Assembly (NCBI GenBank): GCA_025531455.1
Contig: JAMYHL010000001.1
Coordinates: forward strand, 1,488,001 to 1,552,000
Source: Apiotrichum sp. Y4204
Lineage: Eukaryota > Basidiomycota > Tremellomycetes > Trichosporonales > Trichosporonaceae
Direction: 5' to 3'
Length of the DNA: 64,000 nucleotides
Position numbers and translations under genes: made by a program. The notes beneath the pieces were generated by a model. The model was given only the letters and a program-made list of their open reading frames with translations, did no database searches and was not told where the DNA came from. Shown here in pieces: positions 33,770 to 46,911 of the stretch (positions are counted from its first letter, which is position 1; every line of letters starts with the position of its first letter).

Positions 33770-35069
33770 CTATCTCCTCTCGGGCTTATCGAGCGGTTCG
33801 ACCCACACGTTCGGGCCGTAGGGCACGATACCCTTGGTAAAGTAGTATCCCTCCTTGATATCTGCCGTCAGAAGAGCATAGCAAAAGGAACACGCACGGT
33901 CAAAGTTTGTCGTGTCGCGGAACGCCTTGTGGTTCCAGTACAGGTTCTTGAGCCAGCGGTTGAGGTTTGGGTAGTCGGTGCGCACGCTGCCCCAGTTGCA
34001 CTTGAAGAGCACGTAGTAGACGCCGTCGTAGCGCACGATTGTGGTGTACAGCCTGTGGTGGTGAGTATGGGGCGTTGGTGCAGTGTCTCGTGTCTCGCGT
34101 GTCTCTCCTTATCTCCCCACTCCACTCGTGTACTCACATGATGTCGATCTCGGTGAGCCGCTCGCCGACGAGGTACGTCTTTCCCTCGAGATGCTTGTCG
34201 ACGCGGCGCATAGCCTCCGTGTGGGAGGGGATGGCGGCGTCATACGCAGCCTGGGAGGTGGCAAAGCCGGCGCGATATACGCCGATGCAGACATCCCTCG
34301 TGATCCACTCGGACAATGCGTCAATCTCGGCCCGCAGCTCGGCGGGATACAGGTCTATAGACGCGAGCTCCTCTGGAAGCATCGAGTTGAACGCCGTGTT
34401 GAGATTTCGCAGAATCTCGGCCGACTCGTTGTTCACGATCGTCTTGCTCTCCGTGTCCCATAGCACGGGGACGGAGATGCGGCCCGCAAAGGACGGGTCG
34501 GCGCGCTTGTACAGCTCTGCGAGATGGGACGAGCTGTGTGATAAGATGAGATGTGACAAAGAGTTCCAAGACAGTCGGATGAGGATAATACAAGCGCAGG
34601 GAGGACGCGTCAGTAAACACAGCACACGGCTCCGCTCACGCACCCATACAGCTTGTCGACTGTGGAGCCCGGGAATGTCTTATCGTCGTGCTCCGATATC
34701 GGCTTCGGCAGCTCGTTCTCGAGCTCCTTCGGGACAAAGTGCCATCCGCCTTCGAGGAGGTGGGGGTGCACGACCGAGATGTCTGCGGTGAGCCGTGAAG
34801 CTGAACTTCCCACTCACCAATGTACTCCTCGAGGCCTTTGAGCGCGCGCACAATCAGTGCGCGCTGTGCAAATGGGCAGAGGTACGCGACATAGAGGTGG
34901 TATCGGCCTGGTGTTAGTAGGCGGCTGGCCATTCACTGGAGTCGCGGCGAGTCACCACCCGCTGTGCTCACTCACCTTTCACTGGTGGAAACTTTGCGTC
35001 TGGCGCAATCTCATCGCGGAAGCCGCTGATAGCCTGCTTCAATGATCCGTCGGCGTTGTTCCTACTCAT
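33770..35069 (-). CDS. Glutathionyl-hydroquinone reductase (Xi-class GST, Ecm4-like)
   Basis: Reduces S-glutathionyl-hydroquinones with GSH. The N-terminal thioredoxin-like domain has the catalytic Cys in [18 protein letters not shown]. Class-diagnostic stretches follow: [28 protein letters not shown] and [10 protein letters not shown], the last two nearly identical to Xi-class consensus. The C-terminal helical domain continues with [19 protein letters not shown], then [16 protein letters not shown] and YTKG-type ending [10 protein letters not shown]. About five exons; introns near 34920-34979, 34774-34817, 34539-34644 and 34053-34137. The start at 35069 (MSRNNADG) precedes [14 protein letters not shown]. 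Residue Q replaces the H of CPWAHR, common in fungal members. Exact intron ends are approximate. Confidence 0.88.
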
Positions 35070-36881
35070 GCTGGGAAAGAGGGAGGAGAATGTCAGCGGG
35101 GGGTGATTATAAGAGCGCCTTGGAATGGTCGCTTGCTCGCTGGAATGACCGTCGACAGTGACCGCAATGACCTCAGACTTCAAGAGCGGAACATCGAGCT
35201 CGCCCCCAGGACACTTCCACAACCAGCTCGATGCTCGTGTTCACTTGCCTTACAACTTCTTCCATTACTGTGCATACTACGACTGCTGCTGCTTGCTGGT
35301 TCGAGTTGTCGAGAGTTTGGTGATGTAGTCAGCCGGCGCGGCGATGGCGATGGCGAACTCGCGTGCAGTCCGGTTTCATCACGCTCTCATCCTCATGTTC
35401 CCATGTCTGGAAGCTGGCCATCCACCTGCAGGCCTGCAGTCGCGACTCAACACTGTCCATTTGGCGCCTGACTGATCATCAGTCACTGACATGTACTGCC
35501 ATATAGACATTGCACTGGCACTCGACTCGCGACTTCCTTGGCCGCAGCAGTCGCGCAGTCGCGCAGTCGCCAAGGCGCGCCCATATGAGCTCTCGACGTC
35601 AGCTGGCCGCCGATGTCTGGGATCTGGGACATGGGACATGGCTCTCAATCGCACTTGATTACCGACATCATGAGCTGTTTTATCTTTGGGCCGATGTGCG
35701 GCAGACAATGAACCCAAGGATGTCTGCAATTCTGCTGACCAGCTGCAAGTCATGCAAGGGCAACACTTCAGTAGCGGTACCTATGTATCCAGGAGGGATC
35801 GGCTCCAGATAGCAGAGCAGAACAAGAGGCTCGTACTGCTTGCAATGGAATGCATTTCGGCAAAACTGTGGTTGTTGAGTCCGGCGTCGGCAATGGAGCC
35901 TGTGCATTGGGTGTGAGGTCGTGAGACGCAGTAGTGACACCCTGCTCGAGGTGGACATCAGAACGATGCCGAGAGCAAACTGGCAAGCTGGCGATCGGGC
36001 TGCGGTGCAAGTACGCGTCTATCCGAAGCTACTGCATCTATCTCCTTGGCATCGAGCTGCGTTGAGATGGCCGTCGGCGACGACGACAATGGCCCTGCTC
36101 TCCCTGTGCCCCTCTGACCTCCACCCACAGCAGAAGCCAGCCCCGCAACCTCTGCAACGCTTCGCAAGCCCCGCAGCGCCGCCAAGCCATGGCGCAGGTG
36201 CGGCGTGCATACCGGCTGACGCGCCTGGCGTGAACATGATCGGGAACGTGTGATGAAGTGTAGAGTATGCTTGGAACGAGAGTGAGATCAGTGAGGAATG
36301 GAGCGATATGCAAGCAATGTCGAATGCAGTCTTCGGAATCGGTGAATCGGAGCTCGCAGCTCAGGTGCGGCGACGGCGACGTCGCCGTCGCCACCTGTCT
36401 CTCTCGCCTCCGGTCTCGCCACCAGGTCGCATCCTGAGGGGCATACGAGGAGACTTCGGAGCTTCGGACCACTACCCACCCCTTACTCCTGCTCTACAGC
36501 GCGCCAGATTGCGCAGCCCGCTCTGCCCCAGTAGAAACGTGCTCCACACTCGTGGCAGCCGCGGCGAAATGAATGACGACGTAATGTGAGCCTTGCAGCC
36601 AACCTGCAACCTGTACGCGCAGCATGCCAAGCCAAGAAAACTAATCGATGCACTCCACTGGCAGCACTGCGCATACCTCGCCACCAGCTACCAAGGGATG
36701 GTCTCGGCCTTCTGGGCAGCAGAGGGTGCTGCGACGTCTTTGTCGGACGCTCCTTGACTTTTTTATCAGCACCGCCCCGCGCAGCAGCACAATGTCGCCG
36801 ATAAGATATTAAACCGGCGAGCAGAGAAAACGAAGTGGGCCCCCAACCGCACCACACTCCACTATCTTTAGAACTCTTACA
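35070..36881. other. Intergenic 1.8 kb between divergent genes
   Basis: No gene supported. It contains a long near-perfect palindrome at 36362-36397 and a short TCGCGCAG repeat near 35543-35562. The two ends should hold the GST and CAP promoters. Confidence 0.5.
36362..36397. repeat. Palindrome with 12-bp perfect arms plus 5-bp outer arms
   Basis: GGCGACGGCGAC (36369-36380) is followed at once by its exact reverse complement (36381-36392). Outside a 2-bp bulge, CAGGT (36362-36366) pairs with ACCTG (36393-36397). It would form a strong hairpin or cruciform and could be a dimeric protein site. Confidence 0.9.
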
Positions 36882-37962
36882 ATGCTCGCAATACCCCTTC
36901 TCCTCCTCGCGCCGCTGGCCGCGGCGCAGGGCAGCACGACACCGCCGGTGAACACGACCGCGACGAACCCCTGGTGGCCGCAGTATCCCGATGGCCGGGA
37001 CATGGGCGACTTTGTGCTGACGGCGAACGCGTCCGAGGCGGACCTGCGCGGCGAGTCGGACATTGCAAAGTGGATCATCGAGGCGAGCAACATGTTCCGC
37101 GCCCAGTTCCGTGCGTTCCTCAGTTTATAACGGTGCTGATTGCAGGTTCGTCAAACGTTACCTGGAACGAGACCTGTGCGCGCATTGCGCAAAACCACAC
37201 AAACACCTGTCTCTGGGAACATTGGGGCAGCGACAACCTGTGAGTGGGGGCATTACAGTACTGATCCTGACGGTAGCGCACAGCAGAGCGGCAGCGCCGA
37301 GGGAATGACCTTTGACGTGCGAAGCATGATCGAGATGTGGGCCGTCGAGTGGGGTGAGTCGACGACATGTGGTCCCCGCTACAGACGCCAGGCGCTGACC
37401 GCAGACTACTATCCCTTCAGCCATCCGGAACGCGAGGAGTACTCGCACTTCACAGCCGTGAGCACTAACCCCAACCACAGTGCGGGATCTCTAACTTCAG
37501 ATGACATGGAACGCGAGCACGACCGTCGGGTGTGGGTGGAACATCAACTGCGCAAACGACACCGAGTGGCCGAGCAAGACGTACTTTGTGTGCAACTACT
37601 GGCCGCCAGGCAACGTCATGACCCAACCGCCTGGACAGCTGTTTGCGCTGAATATCCAAAACTTCACCGGCTGGCCCGTAGACGAGACCAAGGCGAGCTC
37701 CATCTCGTCGCTCGCCGCCCTGGCGACGCAGTACGCGACCCAGACCCAGGAGGAGACGGTCGTCACCACTGTCCCCGGCGGGGCGACATCGCGTCCCCCG
37801 ACCAACGCGAACGCGAATGGGGGCACTAACGGCAACGCGAACGGTAACGCCAACGCGCAGCCTACTGGTGGTGGTGCCGGAAGTGGCGCCCTTGCCGTGG
37901 CTCCCGGAATCGCCGTCCTCTTGTCAGCGGCGGGAGTTGCTCTTGGATCGCTGCTTGTTTAG
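36882..37962 (+). CDS. Secreted CAP/PR-1 domain protein, GPI-anchor type
   Basis: Extracellular CAP-superfamily protein (CRISP, antigen 5, PR-1). MLAIPLLLLAPLAAA is a signal peptide. The CAP core is spread over five exons: VTWNETCARIAQNHTNTC (helix with conserved cysteines), MIEMWAVEW, DYYPF, then SHFTAMTWNASTTVGCGW, matching the H-F-T-x-M/V-x-W and V-G-C-G motifs, and YFVCNYWPPGN, matching the C-x-Y-x-P-x-G-N box. A Thr/Asn/Gly-rich linker and a hydrophobic C-terminus (IAVLLSAAGVALGSLLV) fit a GPI anchor. Intron 2 must end at GGTAG (37 nt, before about 37278) to keep frame. Yeast relatives (Pry proteins) bind sterols; such a role here is inference. Confidence 0.83.
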
Positions 37963-40900
37963 TCTTGGAGTCTGGCGTTTGTACCATAGACAGCTGAACT
38001 GTCGCCGTATGTAATCAGCAAATGACAATAGGTGCGGGTGTACGACTGAGGCGTGGTCAGATCGATGGGCGCGATGGGTCGACTGTTGTATTGTTGCATT
38101 GTTCCGTCTCGTTGTGGCCACTGATTCCCAAGCCTCTACCTCGCTGTCCATCTCAACCCAACCCCCAGTCCAACCATTCTACGCCACCATTCCACAAGCT
38201 AAGCTCAAGGCTCGCAACGTACTTGTCGGACCGAATGTCGAAAGCTTTTCGGCTGCGTGTTGCAGAGACGAAGTGACCCGCACGCTGGGCATGTGATGGA
38301 GTCCACAAAGTTTGCTCCACGAAGGCTGGCCGGTTGTGGGAGTCTATCGTCCCCGTCCAAACCCATTTGGCAGTTCACTACTGCCGCGGGAATCACGGGA
38401 AGCGGGAGTCTAACCTGTGGAGCTGTGGCGAGCTGGCGAGCTCGGCGAGCGTGTACTGGTTCGTGCTTGCACTCTTGCAGTCATTCTGCAGGAATCGCAA
38501 CGCGTCATCACCAGCCCCGCCGCCGATTCCGGTAACAAGATAGCGCCGTGGAAGCTCAATTGTTGACAATACCGAGATTGACGGCGGTACCGGTGGATGG
38601 CGACTCCTCCGCACTTGACGACGGATCGCACACATTACTTGGAATGATGTCGGTCGTTGGGCAGCCTCTGTCACTGCTGCAGAAGACGCACCAGAGCAGA
38701 CAAGAGATGATGTTCGCCAACGCCGTCCACAATTCCGAATTTGCGGTAACGATCGCCATCGTTCTCAGCGTGCCTCTACTCTACATTATTCCATCGCCGC
38801 TCCTCACGGCTCGCATGTCGTCCGGCACAGTACCTAGAGCCTCTTCGAACCTCGGACCTCTGGACCTCCCGGCCCGGATGAGCCGCGTGGCTCCCGCCCA
38901 GTTCCTGTGCCGACCAACACAAGAGTATGATCTTATGATTGCTCGCCATCACAGCCGCCACAGACCCACTTTTCGACTCTCTGGCACGTGCCCGCGTGCC
39001 ACACGGGGGAACGCGGGATGAAACGTCGGTATGTCACCATGCTGACGAGCCCACGACATGCTTCGAGTGAGTGATTCCTTGACTCCTTGACGCGGATCGA
39101 CATGTATTAGGCGTTCGAAACGCCACGGGCATGGTGGCTGGCATGGGCTGGACACAACTGGGGCGACACTGCGCGGGGAAATGGACAGCAGAGAGCCTGG
39201 TCGAGGGCCCGGCCCACGGAGATGATGGTCGGAGGAGGGGCTGGTGTTGGATTCGGGCCAGGGGGCTTGGACCCAGTCACGCTCATGGGATCCGAAATGG
39301 CCCGCTGTCCAGGATTGTTGGAACGGGAGACTGCAAGGTTTGTGTGGCGAACAATAAGCGCACGACGCTGGGGCCGGTGGGGTTTCATAAGCCATGTGGC
39401 CGTGTACGGCATCGCGCACAGTGCCAATTGACTGCTCTGCTCCAGCTGACTAGCCTACCAAAGCCATGAGAGCAGAACGGGTCAAACAGGGTCATTTCAA
39501 GAGGCCAAGGAAACAAACCTCGGTACTTGTGCTTCAAGTTCGCCTCTGACAAACCCACATCATCAGCCCGTAGGCTTCCACAAGCAGCAATTTCTATTAA
39601 AACGCTTGTGACGAGCTTTCCTTACAGTGGGCCCTGTCCCGACGTGCCTTGTGCCTCCTGAAGAGAGCATGGTGTCGTAGTAGCTACTCTCGCGTGGTGG
39701 TGGTAGACAGAGGACTCAAAGGTCGGGCGACCCAGAGGCATATGTGCACTGACCGATCTCATGTCTTGGAAAGCAGCCTCGGTTCTCGAGAACAGGCAAA
39801 GGGTACCAACATCTACATACGGAGTGCGACGAGCTGCGACGAGTGGAGTCACAAACGCTCCGAACTCAGGCCAGGAGGGGCCCGGAGTGACGCGAAACTG
39901 GGGCAGCCGGGCAAAGCCCCGCAACAAGACCAGGCGGCGTCATATATGCACGTACGAAGCGTGTTTTACTCTTGCTCTTCGGCTGCGAGGATAATCCAGG
40001 ACTTCCAGGATCACACATGTCGGCTTAATCCTTTAATCCTGTAACAGACTGCCGGTGTGACACCACTCGCTTGAGAGCTTGCGCTGCCCGCTTGTCGGTG
40101 CTCGCTGCGCTCTCTCAAAGATCACAGACCCAAGGCAAGTTTGCTCGGCAGGAGCACACAAAGCTAAAACAAAGTTTACCGCCCGGCACTTGGAACCTGA
40201 CGGCAGCGTCTCAGCTTTGGATTGTGGTACCCATTGCAGCTCTCGTCATTCTCTCCAACATTGCCTGAGCTTGTGGGACTTGGGACTCCAGCAGTGGAGC
40301 ATCACCCTGCAACTGCCCCTGCCCGCAGCTGGGAGCGTGCTGTTCCTCGGAGCGGGAACGGCTGGGGTCTCACGATCTCCCTTACTCCCCCTACCATTTA
40401 TGTTGTTGGAGGTACCAGACCCGCAGCCGGGTTGCGGGTCGCCTGCTGTCCAGCACTCTGGTGTGCGTCGCCAGCTCTCGGCATTGGTTGACGATGCTTG
40501 GAAAACGGGGCACATCCGTGAGGCACACACCGGCTCTTGTGGCCTTGACAACGTAAAGATGCTTCTGCTCGTGAACTGTGAAGTGAAGAGGGTTGTATGG
40601 TAAGGCAACGGCAACAGCAGCGACTGCCAGCTCCATGGGTCATGCACATGCACAAGACAAAGATCCATTCCTGTCAGCCTGCCGGGATGTCGTCCAACTC
40701 TCCAGTCTCTGTACATTGTTCATCAACACCCCTCGCCATAGCACTATACACGTCGTCGACGCTGGCGTTCGACTCGACCACATCTCGTCTCTTCATCTTC
40801 TGGCCATCCGTGAACTCCCCCATCTCTTGCGATCCCCGACAGGTGGTATAATCCAGGACATTCAACCACCGACCACCGCCGCTTATCCCTTTCATCTTCC

Positions 40901-41131
40901 TATATCGCCCGTCCAGAGTCCGTCGACGCACAAGTACGACTCTGAAGGCAACTCCCCGACCCAACCCCATCCCATCGACCATCCCCATCCCCGCTTCCTT
41001 CACCATATATCCCCGTGCAGCCCGTCAATCCCATCATTGAACACCCATCTCCCGCTTACATTTCAGCCCTTCTCACTCTGTCGTTATTCTCTCGGGATCG
41101 AGTGTGCTGCCTGTAACAATTCACCGCTGGG
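37963..41131. other. Intergenic 3.2 kb; no gene supported
   Basis: Only short overlapping open frames on both strands, none with family motifs. The last 400 bp before 41132 are C/T-rich and look like the long leader or promoter of the next gene. Confidence 0.5.
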
Positions 41132-44100
41132 ATGAGAAGCGCCGCCGCGTTCGGGAAGAATGCAGGGATCGGTGGCGCCGTGGGACTGCTGTTCCCTGAC
41201 GGGCGGAAGAACCAACAGAAACCCTCAGAGGCCAATGACCTTGACCTCGACGCGCAGTACCAGGCCGAAATGCTGAGGGACGCGGCAGCTGTGCCCGTCG
41301 GGAGGATCGCGATGCCTGGGGATCACGCCGAGCTGCAAAGTCCCCCGCGTCCAGCTGCATCGCTGCCGAAGCGCAAGGGTTCTTTGAATGCAGCGGCGCC
41401 TAGTCCGACGGCTATTCTCCCTCCGATATCAGCATCACAGGGGCCGGGGCCATCAGGTCAGTCACCCCGCTCACCACCGCGTTCCGCCACAGCCGGGCCC
41501 AGCACCGGCTTCGCGAAGATGGACCCTTCCGTCGAAGCGTTCCTCGTTGCGCGCCGCCGTGCGTTTCGGGTCAAGGGTGCGGGTGCTGGTGCTGGTGCTG
41601 GTGGTGCCGCTATGGCGGAGAGCGGGAGTGACTCTGAACTGGAGACATCTGGTCCCCTCAGGACAACCAAGGCCGCGGGAGGAGGAGGGCCATTTCCGCC
41701 CTCATCACCAAACGCTAGCTCGCCCGCGCCGAGCGCCTATTCACGTAACAGAAAACAGCTCGCGCGCCTCAGCCAGCAGTCGAGCGTCACGGGGAGCGAT
41801 GCCAGCGGCGACTATGCGACAGCTGACGACCGCTCTGATGCCGATCACGCTAGCGAGGCAAGCAGCAGACCTGTCTCGACCGAGTCCCAGAGTGCGGCGG
41901 CGTTTGCAAGCAGTCCACCTGCAGGCGACCCGTTCGCTACGATCCGCCGCAATAAGAACCGCAGGGGCGTTCTGTTGACGGCCAGCGATGTGAACACTCT
42001 TGTCAAGGAGCAAAAGGCCCTGGCCGCGCTGGAGGGAAAGATGCCGCGACAGAATGACGGAGGTCCCCGGGCGGCCGCTGCTCGTCTCGAGGCAGAGGAT
42101 ACGGACACTGTCCTCGCCGACTTTGTCTCGTCGCCCGCATCGGTTCGCTCTAGCCGCGCGAGTCGCGCGTCGCGCACGAGTTCCACCCCCAGCGAGTTCT
42201 CCCAGATCAACCCAAGCGACGACGCACTAGAGACACCAAAGTCGGGAACGTTTGGATACTCTGGCAAGGCTGGGCGGCGGCGCAGTGGGCGACATGGTGT
42301 GCCTCGCATACCGTCGGTTGCGTGCAGCGCGTCGTCGCCCTTTGCGAGTGGCGCTCCTGGCCCTGATATCCGCGTCGAGGTGTCACCCGCAACATCAGGA
42401 TCGCAGGAACCAGCAACAACAGCAGACACGCTCACCATCACACCCTCGTCGTCGCGCTCCCAATCACCCTCGCTCTCTCCCCCGTCCTCTTCTCCAGAGT
42501 CGCCGAGGCCTGCTCGTCCGCCGCGATCGCCATGCCGTTCAACACCCTCGCCCCTGCGTCCCAGGCAGGCGCATTCCCCGCAGTCCCCCGAGTCTCCTCC
42601 CTCTGCAACATCCCAATCCACATCGCCCTCTGGTCGACGTCCACTCCCCACTCCCCCCGCTCCAGGCTCTAATAGCGCATCGACATCACCACTCCAGGCC
42701 CCGAGCATGGTATGGTCCTCTCCCTCGCCCGATCACAAACGCCTGAGCGAGAACACGATCACCAGCCAAACGACTCCCACTCCAAGTTGGTATTACAATA
42801 ACTCTGCCACTCCGCGCGGTGTCATCGGGGCGCTGGGGCTCGTCGACCATACCCACAGCAACATCACCTCCGAGAGCGCAGTGAGCCTGGCACCGTCCGG
42901 GCCCACCGTTCATGGAAACAACAGCGACAGCAAGCTGCCTTCGTCGACCATGAGCAACTCTGCCCTTGCCTCCATATCGACCTCGAGCCTCAACAGCGCC
43001 AGGCTCGCGACCCTGCGTCCCCCGTCCCTCAGCGCCGTGACAGGCATCACAGGACGAAGCTCCAGTGATGCCAGTTCGTCGTGGGTCAAGTCAAAGGCGA
43101 AACACCGCGTCGTGTCGCGGAAACGCAGCGCATCGGCATCGACGTTCAGCAAATCCAAGCTTTCCCCGAGGATGGAGACGCACAGCATCTGCTCTGACTG
43201 CGACAGCGAGTCTGACTGCTCTACGGATGACGAGCGCGACTCCTCATCACCCGAGCCATTTGACTTTACCGCGCCTCGCCCCGGGTTCGTGCCCACCCCG
43301 ACCGACGTGTTCGCGACGTGGCCCCCCGTCGAGTCGCCACCAACAGTCTCAACGACTGCCGCGGACACATGTTACGTTGCCGAGGGCGGGCCGCACGAGG
43401 ACGAGGCGCAGAAGCGCAGTCTCGAGGTCGTTTCCGACGCCTCGACGCCGCAGATGACTCACTCGATAGCTTCTCACGAGACGACAAGCACCAGCTTTGA
43501 GCTACAGTCTGTCAAGACGCATTCGCCAGCCGACCCCACTGTCGGTGTCCCTGCTATCGGTGTTGCGCTAGCGGGCTCCGTCATTGCCGAAGAGGTGTTG
43601 GTGCCCGGGCCGACATTTCTCGAGAAGCCGCCTTCACAGTTTGCGCGCGCCAGCTTTGGATGCGATGGGAACGAAGCGGACCGCGAGCGTGCCGCCATCC
43701 TTGCCGCGGCCGCCCCTATTCCTCCTGTTCCGCCCATCCCGACCGAGTTCGCTGACAGCTCCTCGTCAGAGGTGGATTCAGATTTCTCCTCCGACGAGGA
43801 GTGCTTCTACCAAGCCCCACGGTCTCGCGACGCGTTCCTCGGATCGGGCAGCATCGCGTCCCGACAAGCGTCCAAGTCGCACACCTCGGTCCACTCGATC
43901 CCAGCCAACCACCGAGAGATGGCGTACGACGTGCGCCATCTCCAGTCACTCGTTCTTCCCGATTCAGCAGCGCGCAAGTCTTCGACCTCCATCCCGTTCG
44001 AGGAGATCCCGTCGCCGGTGTCCATGCCGCGGCAAAAGAGCCTTGTCAACCTCATGAGCCGGAAGAGCGCGCAGCCGCGGAAACCACGAAGGGTGCGCTC

Positions 44101-45511
44101 GTCGCCCAAGCTGCAGACCAAGGCGGTGGTGGACGACAACCGCGAGTTCCACCCGTCAAACCCGCCCAGCCAACGGCGCATGTGGGAAGCAGGGACGAGC
44201 TTCCTGTACGACGAAGACGGCAATGTGGTGTGCTTTGGCGACTTGTTTCCGAAAGCGCCACGGCGGGCATCGGCTGCGGCTGATGACGCGGAGAGCAGTG
44301 ACGACAGCGACGACGAGTGGCCACCTGGCGGACATACGGTCATCTTCTTCATCCGCTCGTTCTGGTGCGGCATGTGCCAGGACTACACACTTGCGTCGAT
44401 TGCGCGCCTCGACCCCGTACTCCTCAAGCAGAACAATGTGCGCGTCGCCGTCATTGGTCCCGGGCACTGGAAGATGTTGCGGCCCTACCGCGAGCTGTTC
44501 AAGTGCCCGTTCCCGTTCTACACCGACCCTGCACGGACGCTGTACCACACTATGGGAATGATCAAGTACGGCACGGCGCTCAAGGAGTTTTCGAGGCATC
44601 GTGCCGCGTATCATCAGGCCTCGATTCCGGCCCAGGCAGCGAAGGGCGTCGCGCGTGGCCTCATGCACATGCCACTAGGATACAACGTCGGCAACCTCTT
44701 CCAGCTTGGTGGCGAGTTTGTGATCGGTCCGGGATACCGGTGTGAATTTGCTCACCGCATGCGTTTCTTCGGTGATCACATGGACGCGCGCGAGGTGCTC
44801 CAGCATGCAGGCGTGGATCACCCCGAGATCCAGCCGGTAGTGTTGTCCGAGGGCGAGCGAGCGGCGCGCGAGGAGCTCGACCGCGAGGCACTCGCGGCGA
44901 GCCGCTGGGTGGAGGAACGTGACAAGGAGCTGAATCGGTGAGTCGGGCTTCTAGCCGTCCGGCAGCGAGCCATCCAGTAACAGCGCTGACTAGCCAGGAT
45001 GAAGGAGAAGAAGGCAGCGCGGCGCATCGCCGGTACCTCGCGTGTAATGCTCGATGAGGCGGAGTTGAGTCCGGGCGATGCTCTCGACGACGCGCGAAGT
45101 GAGCGCAGCGAGTGGACAGAGTACGTTCAGAGCGTGCTCAATCCGGACAAGCGCGCCTCGTACGTGTTCACGCCGCCGGTTCCGCTCTCCGCGAACGTCT
45201 TTTCTCCGCTCCCATCGTCACGATCAATGCCGTACTTCCCCCGTGAACGGGAATGCGAAGGCGGCCGCATCCCCGTTCCAGCCGGAGACGTGCCCCTCCC
45301 ACGCGTGCCCCTCTCGCGTCTCCTCATCGAGAAGCCGCTCCCCAACGACCCCGAGAGCGACCGCGCTTCCCGTGCACTCTCCCCGAAGCCACCTTACCGC
45401 CCGCTGCCGTCGCCGATGCGCAAGGCCGTGCCCCAGCTTAGCCGTGAGGAGGACGAGCTCATGCGCCAGGAGACGCAGCGCCTCAGCCAGGTCGTCGCCG
45501 GTCTCGACTAG
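41132..45511 (+). CDS. Very long disordered protein with C-terminal peroxiredoxin-like (PRXL2/AAED1) domain
   Basis: About 1,440 residues. Residues 1 to about 1,060 are Ser/Pro/Ala-rich and mostly disordered, with acidic SDDSDDEW-type patches and Arg/Lys-rich runs (KAKHRVVSRKRS). A thioredoxin-fold domain of the AhpC/TSA-like PRXL2 group follows: GHTVIFFIRSFWCGMCQDY near residue 1,067 (strand, then CGMC), VRVAVIGPGHW, FPFYTDPARTLYHTMGM, and later LGGEFVIGPGYRCEFAHRM. A short intron (44940-44997) leads to a last exon with basic and Pro-rich sequence ending VVAGLD. The FWCGMC placement matches the N-terminal CxxC of PRXL2 proteins. Fungal members usually have long disordered tails; activity as a peroxidase is unproven. 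Start ATG 41132 gives MRSAAAFGKNAG. Confidence 0.82.
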
Positions 45512-45739
45512 TGCGGCCTCGCCAAATGTATTACCCACCCACACCCTCCTACCCACGGCGTTGTAGAACCACTACTGCATGAACTAATGTCATTGTCTGA
45601 CGCCTGCCTGCTGCTCTGATCTGAAGACGCGTTCCATCATTCGCCCCTCGGGTTCTTCTCTGCTCGGAAACACTCGATAAGTTGCATCATGGGACATACA
45701 CACTGCAATCGCCTCCAGTTCTATATTATTGGATACTGA

Positions 45740-46911
45740 TCACTCCCAGACCTCCTCTACAAGCAGCTCCGCAAGCCTCTCGATAGCATTCACGGCGGAA
45801 TGAACGCCGCCACGCTGGCGCTGGAGCGCGCGACGCACATCCACACCAGCCGCCGTGGCGACGCGCCGAATGCCGGCGTCGCTGCGCCACTCCATGCCCG
45901 CGGACTCGAGCACAGCCCGCGCGTCGTCCTTCGTGGCGCCGAGGCCAGTAACGATGACGACGGAAGTGAGGTGGGGCCGGTTGTTGACCCACCATCGCGA
46001 CAGCTCGCCCTCTGCGCCGAGAACCAAGGCCAAGGCGCCACGAATAACCATCATGGCGCCGGTGACATGGGCGGTGCTTGGGACGACAACGATATCCGCC
46101 TCGGGGTCGACCTCGCCGCCGAGATGCTTGACGACGCTGCCCTTCGTGATGTCTCCGAAGAGGGCGTCGAGGATCCCCTTCGTTTTATCATTCGCGGACA
46201 GCGCCTTGATCGCGCCCTTTGCAGCCTCGAGGTTACGGCCGAGACCGTCGGGGAGAGGGGCCGGAACGACGACCGGCCGTCCAGCGGGCGTCGTCGAGCT
46301 GCTGGTGCCGCGGCTCCGGCCGCTACTTGGGCGTTTGAGCTTTGCTCGCGAGTTTGGATCGAGAGGCTCCATGTACACTGTACTACCGAATGATGCCGCG
46401 CTTTCGGAGCGCTGCGACCCCGCGGATAGCCTCGACCGCGAGGAGGACTGAGAGCTCGAGCGCTGGGAGCGCCATGAATCGGGGAGGGGGGATATTGAAT
46501 ATGCCGTTGACTGCTCACGCGAGCCGGCGTGAGAGCGTGCGGATATCGAGGTGCGCCCAAGTGTGCGGGCCCTCGAGCCGGCGCGCAATCCGGCAAAGGG
46601 CGAAACGGAAGTGCGCTCGCGCTTAACGCGAGGCTCCGGGGTGATCTGAAGTCAGTTACGAGTGTGCCAGCAAGGACTGGAATGATAGGACTCACTGAAA
46701 GCAGCCGGCGCTTCTCCGGCACTGGCGGCGGGGGCATCTCCAGGTCCTTCTCCACCTTAACCCTCACCGGTGGACTGGGGGCGCGGGGCTCTAGGCCACG
46801 GTTGGGCTCGCGATGGTGGCTACGGCGGTCGTCGCAGCTACGGCTGTCGTCGCGATTGCGGCCGAGGTCGCGGTACTCACGGCGATGGTGGTTGTGAGAG
46901 TCGGACGGCAT
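45740..46911 (-). CDS. Orphan basic protein with RD-rich N-terminus
   Basis: Not recognised. Exon 1 (46911 to about 46696) is rich in Arg, Asp, His and Ser (REYRDLGRNRDDSRS), then Pro (EMPPPPVPEKRR). An intron of about 50 nt with GTGAGT donor and CTGACTTCAG acceptor joins it in frame to exon 2 (ITPEPRVKRERTSVSPFAGL). The middle is Ser/Arg-rich. The last 130 residues look folded: ADIVVVPSTAHVTGAMMVIR, TSVVIVTGLGATKDDARAVL and VNAIERLAELLVEEVWE, ending at TGA 45740. About 355 residues, no signal peptide. Arg/Asp-Ser richness is reminiscent of RNA-processing proteins, but that is only an impression. Confidence 0.72.
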
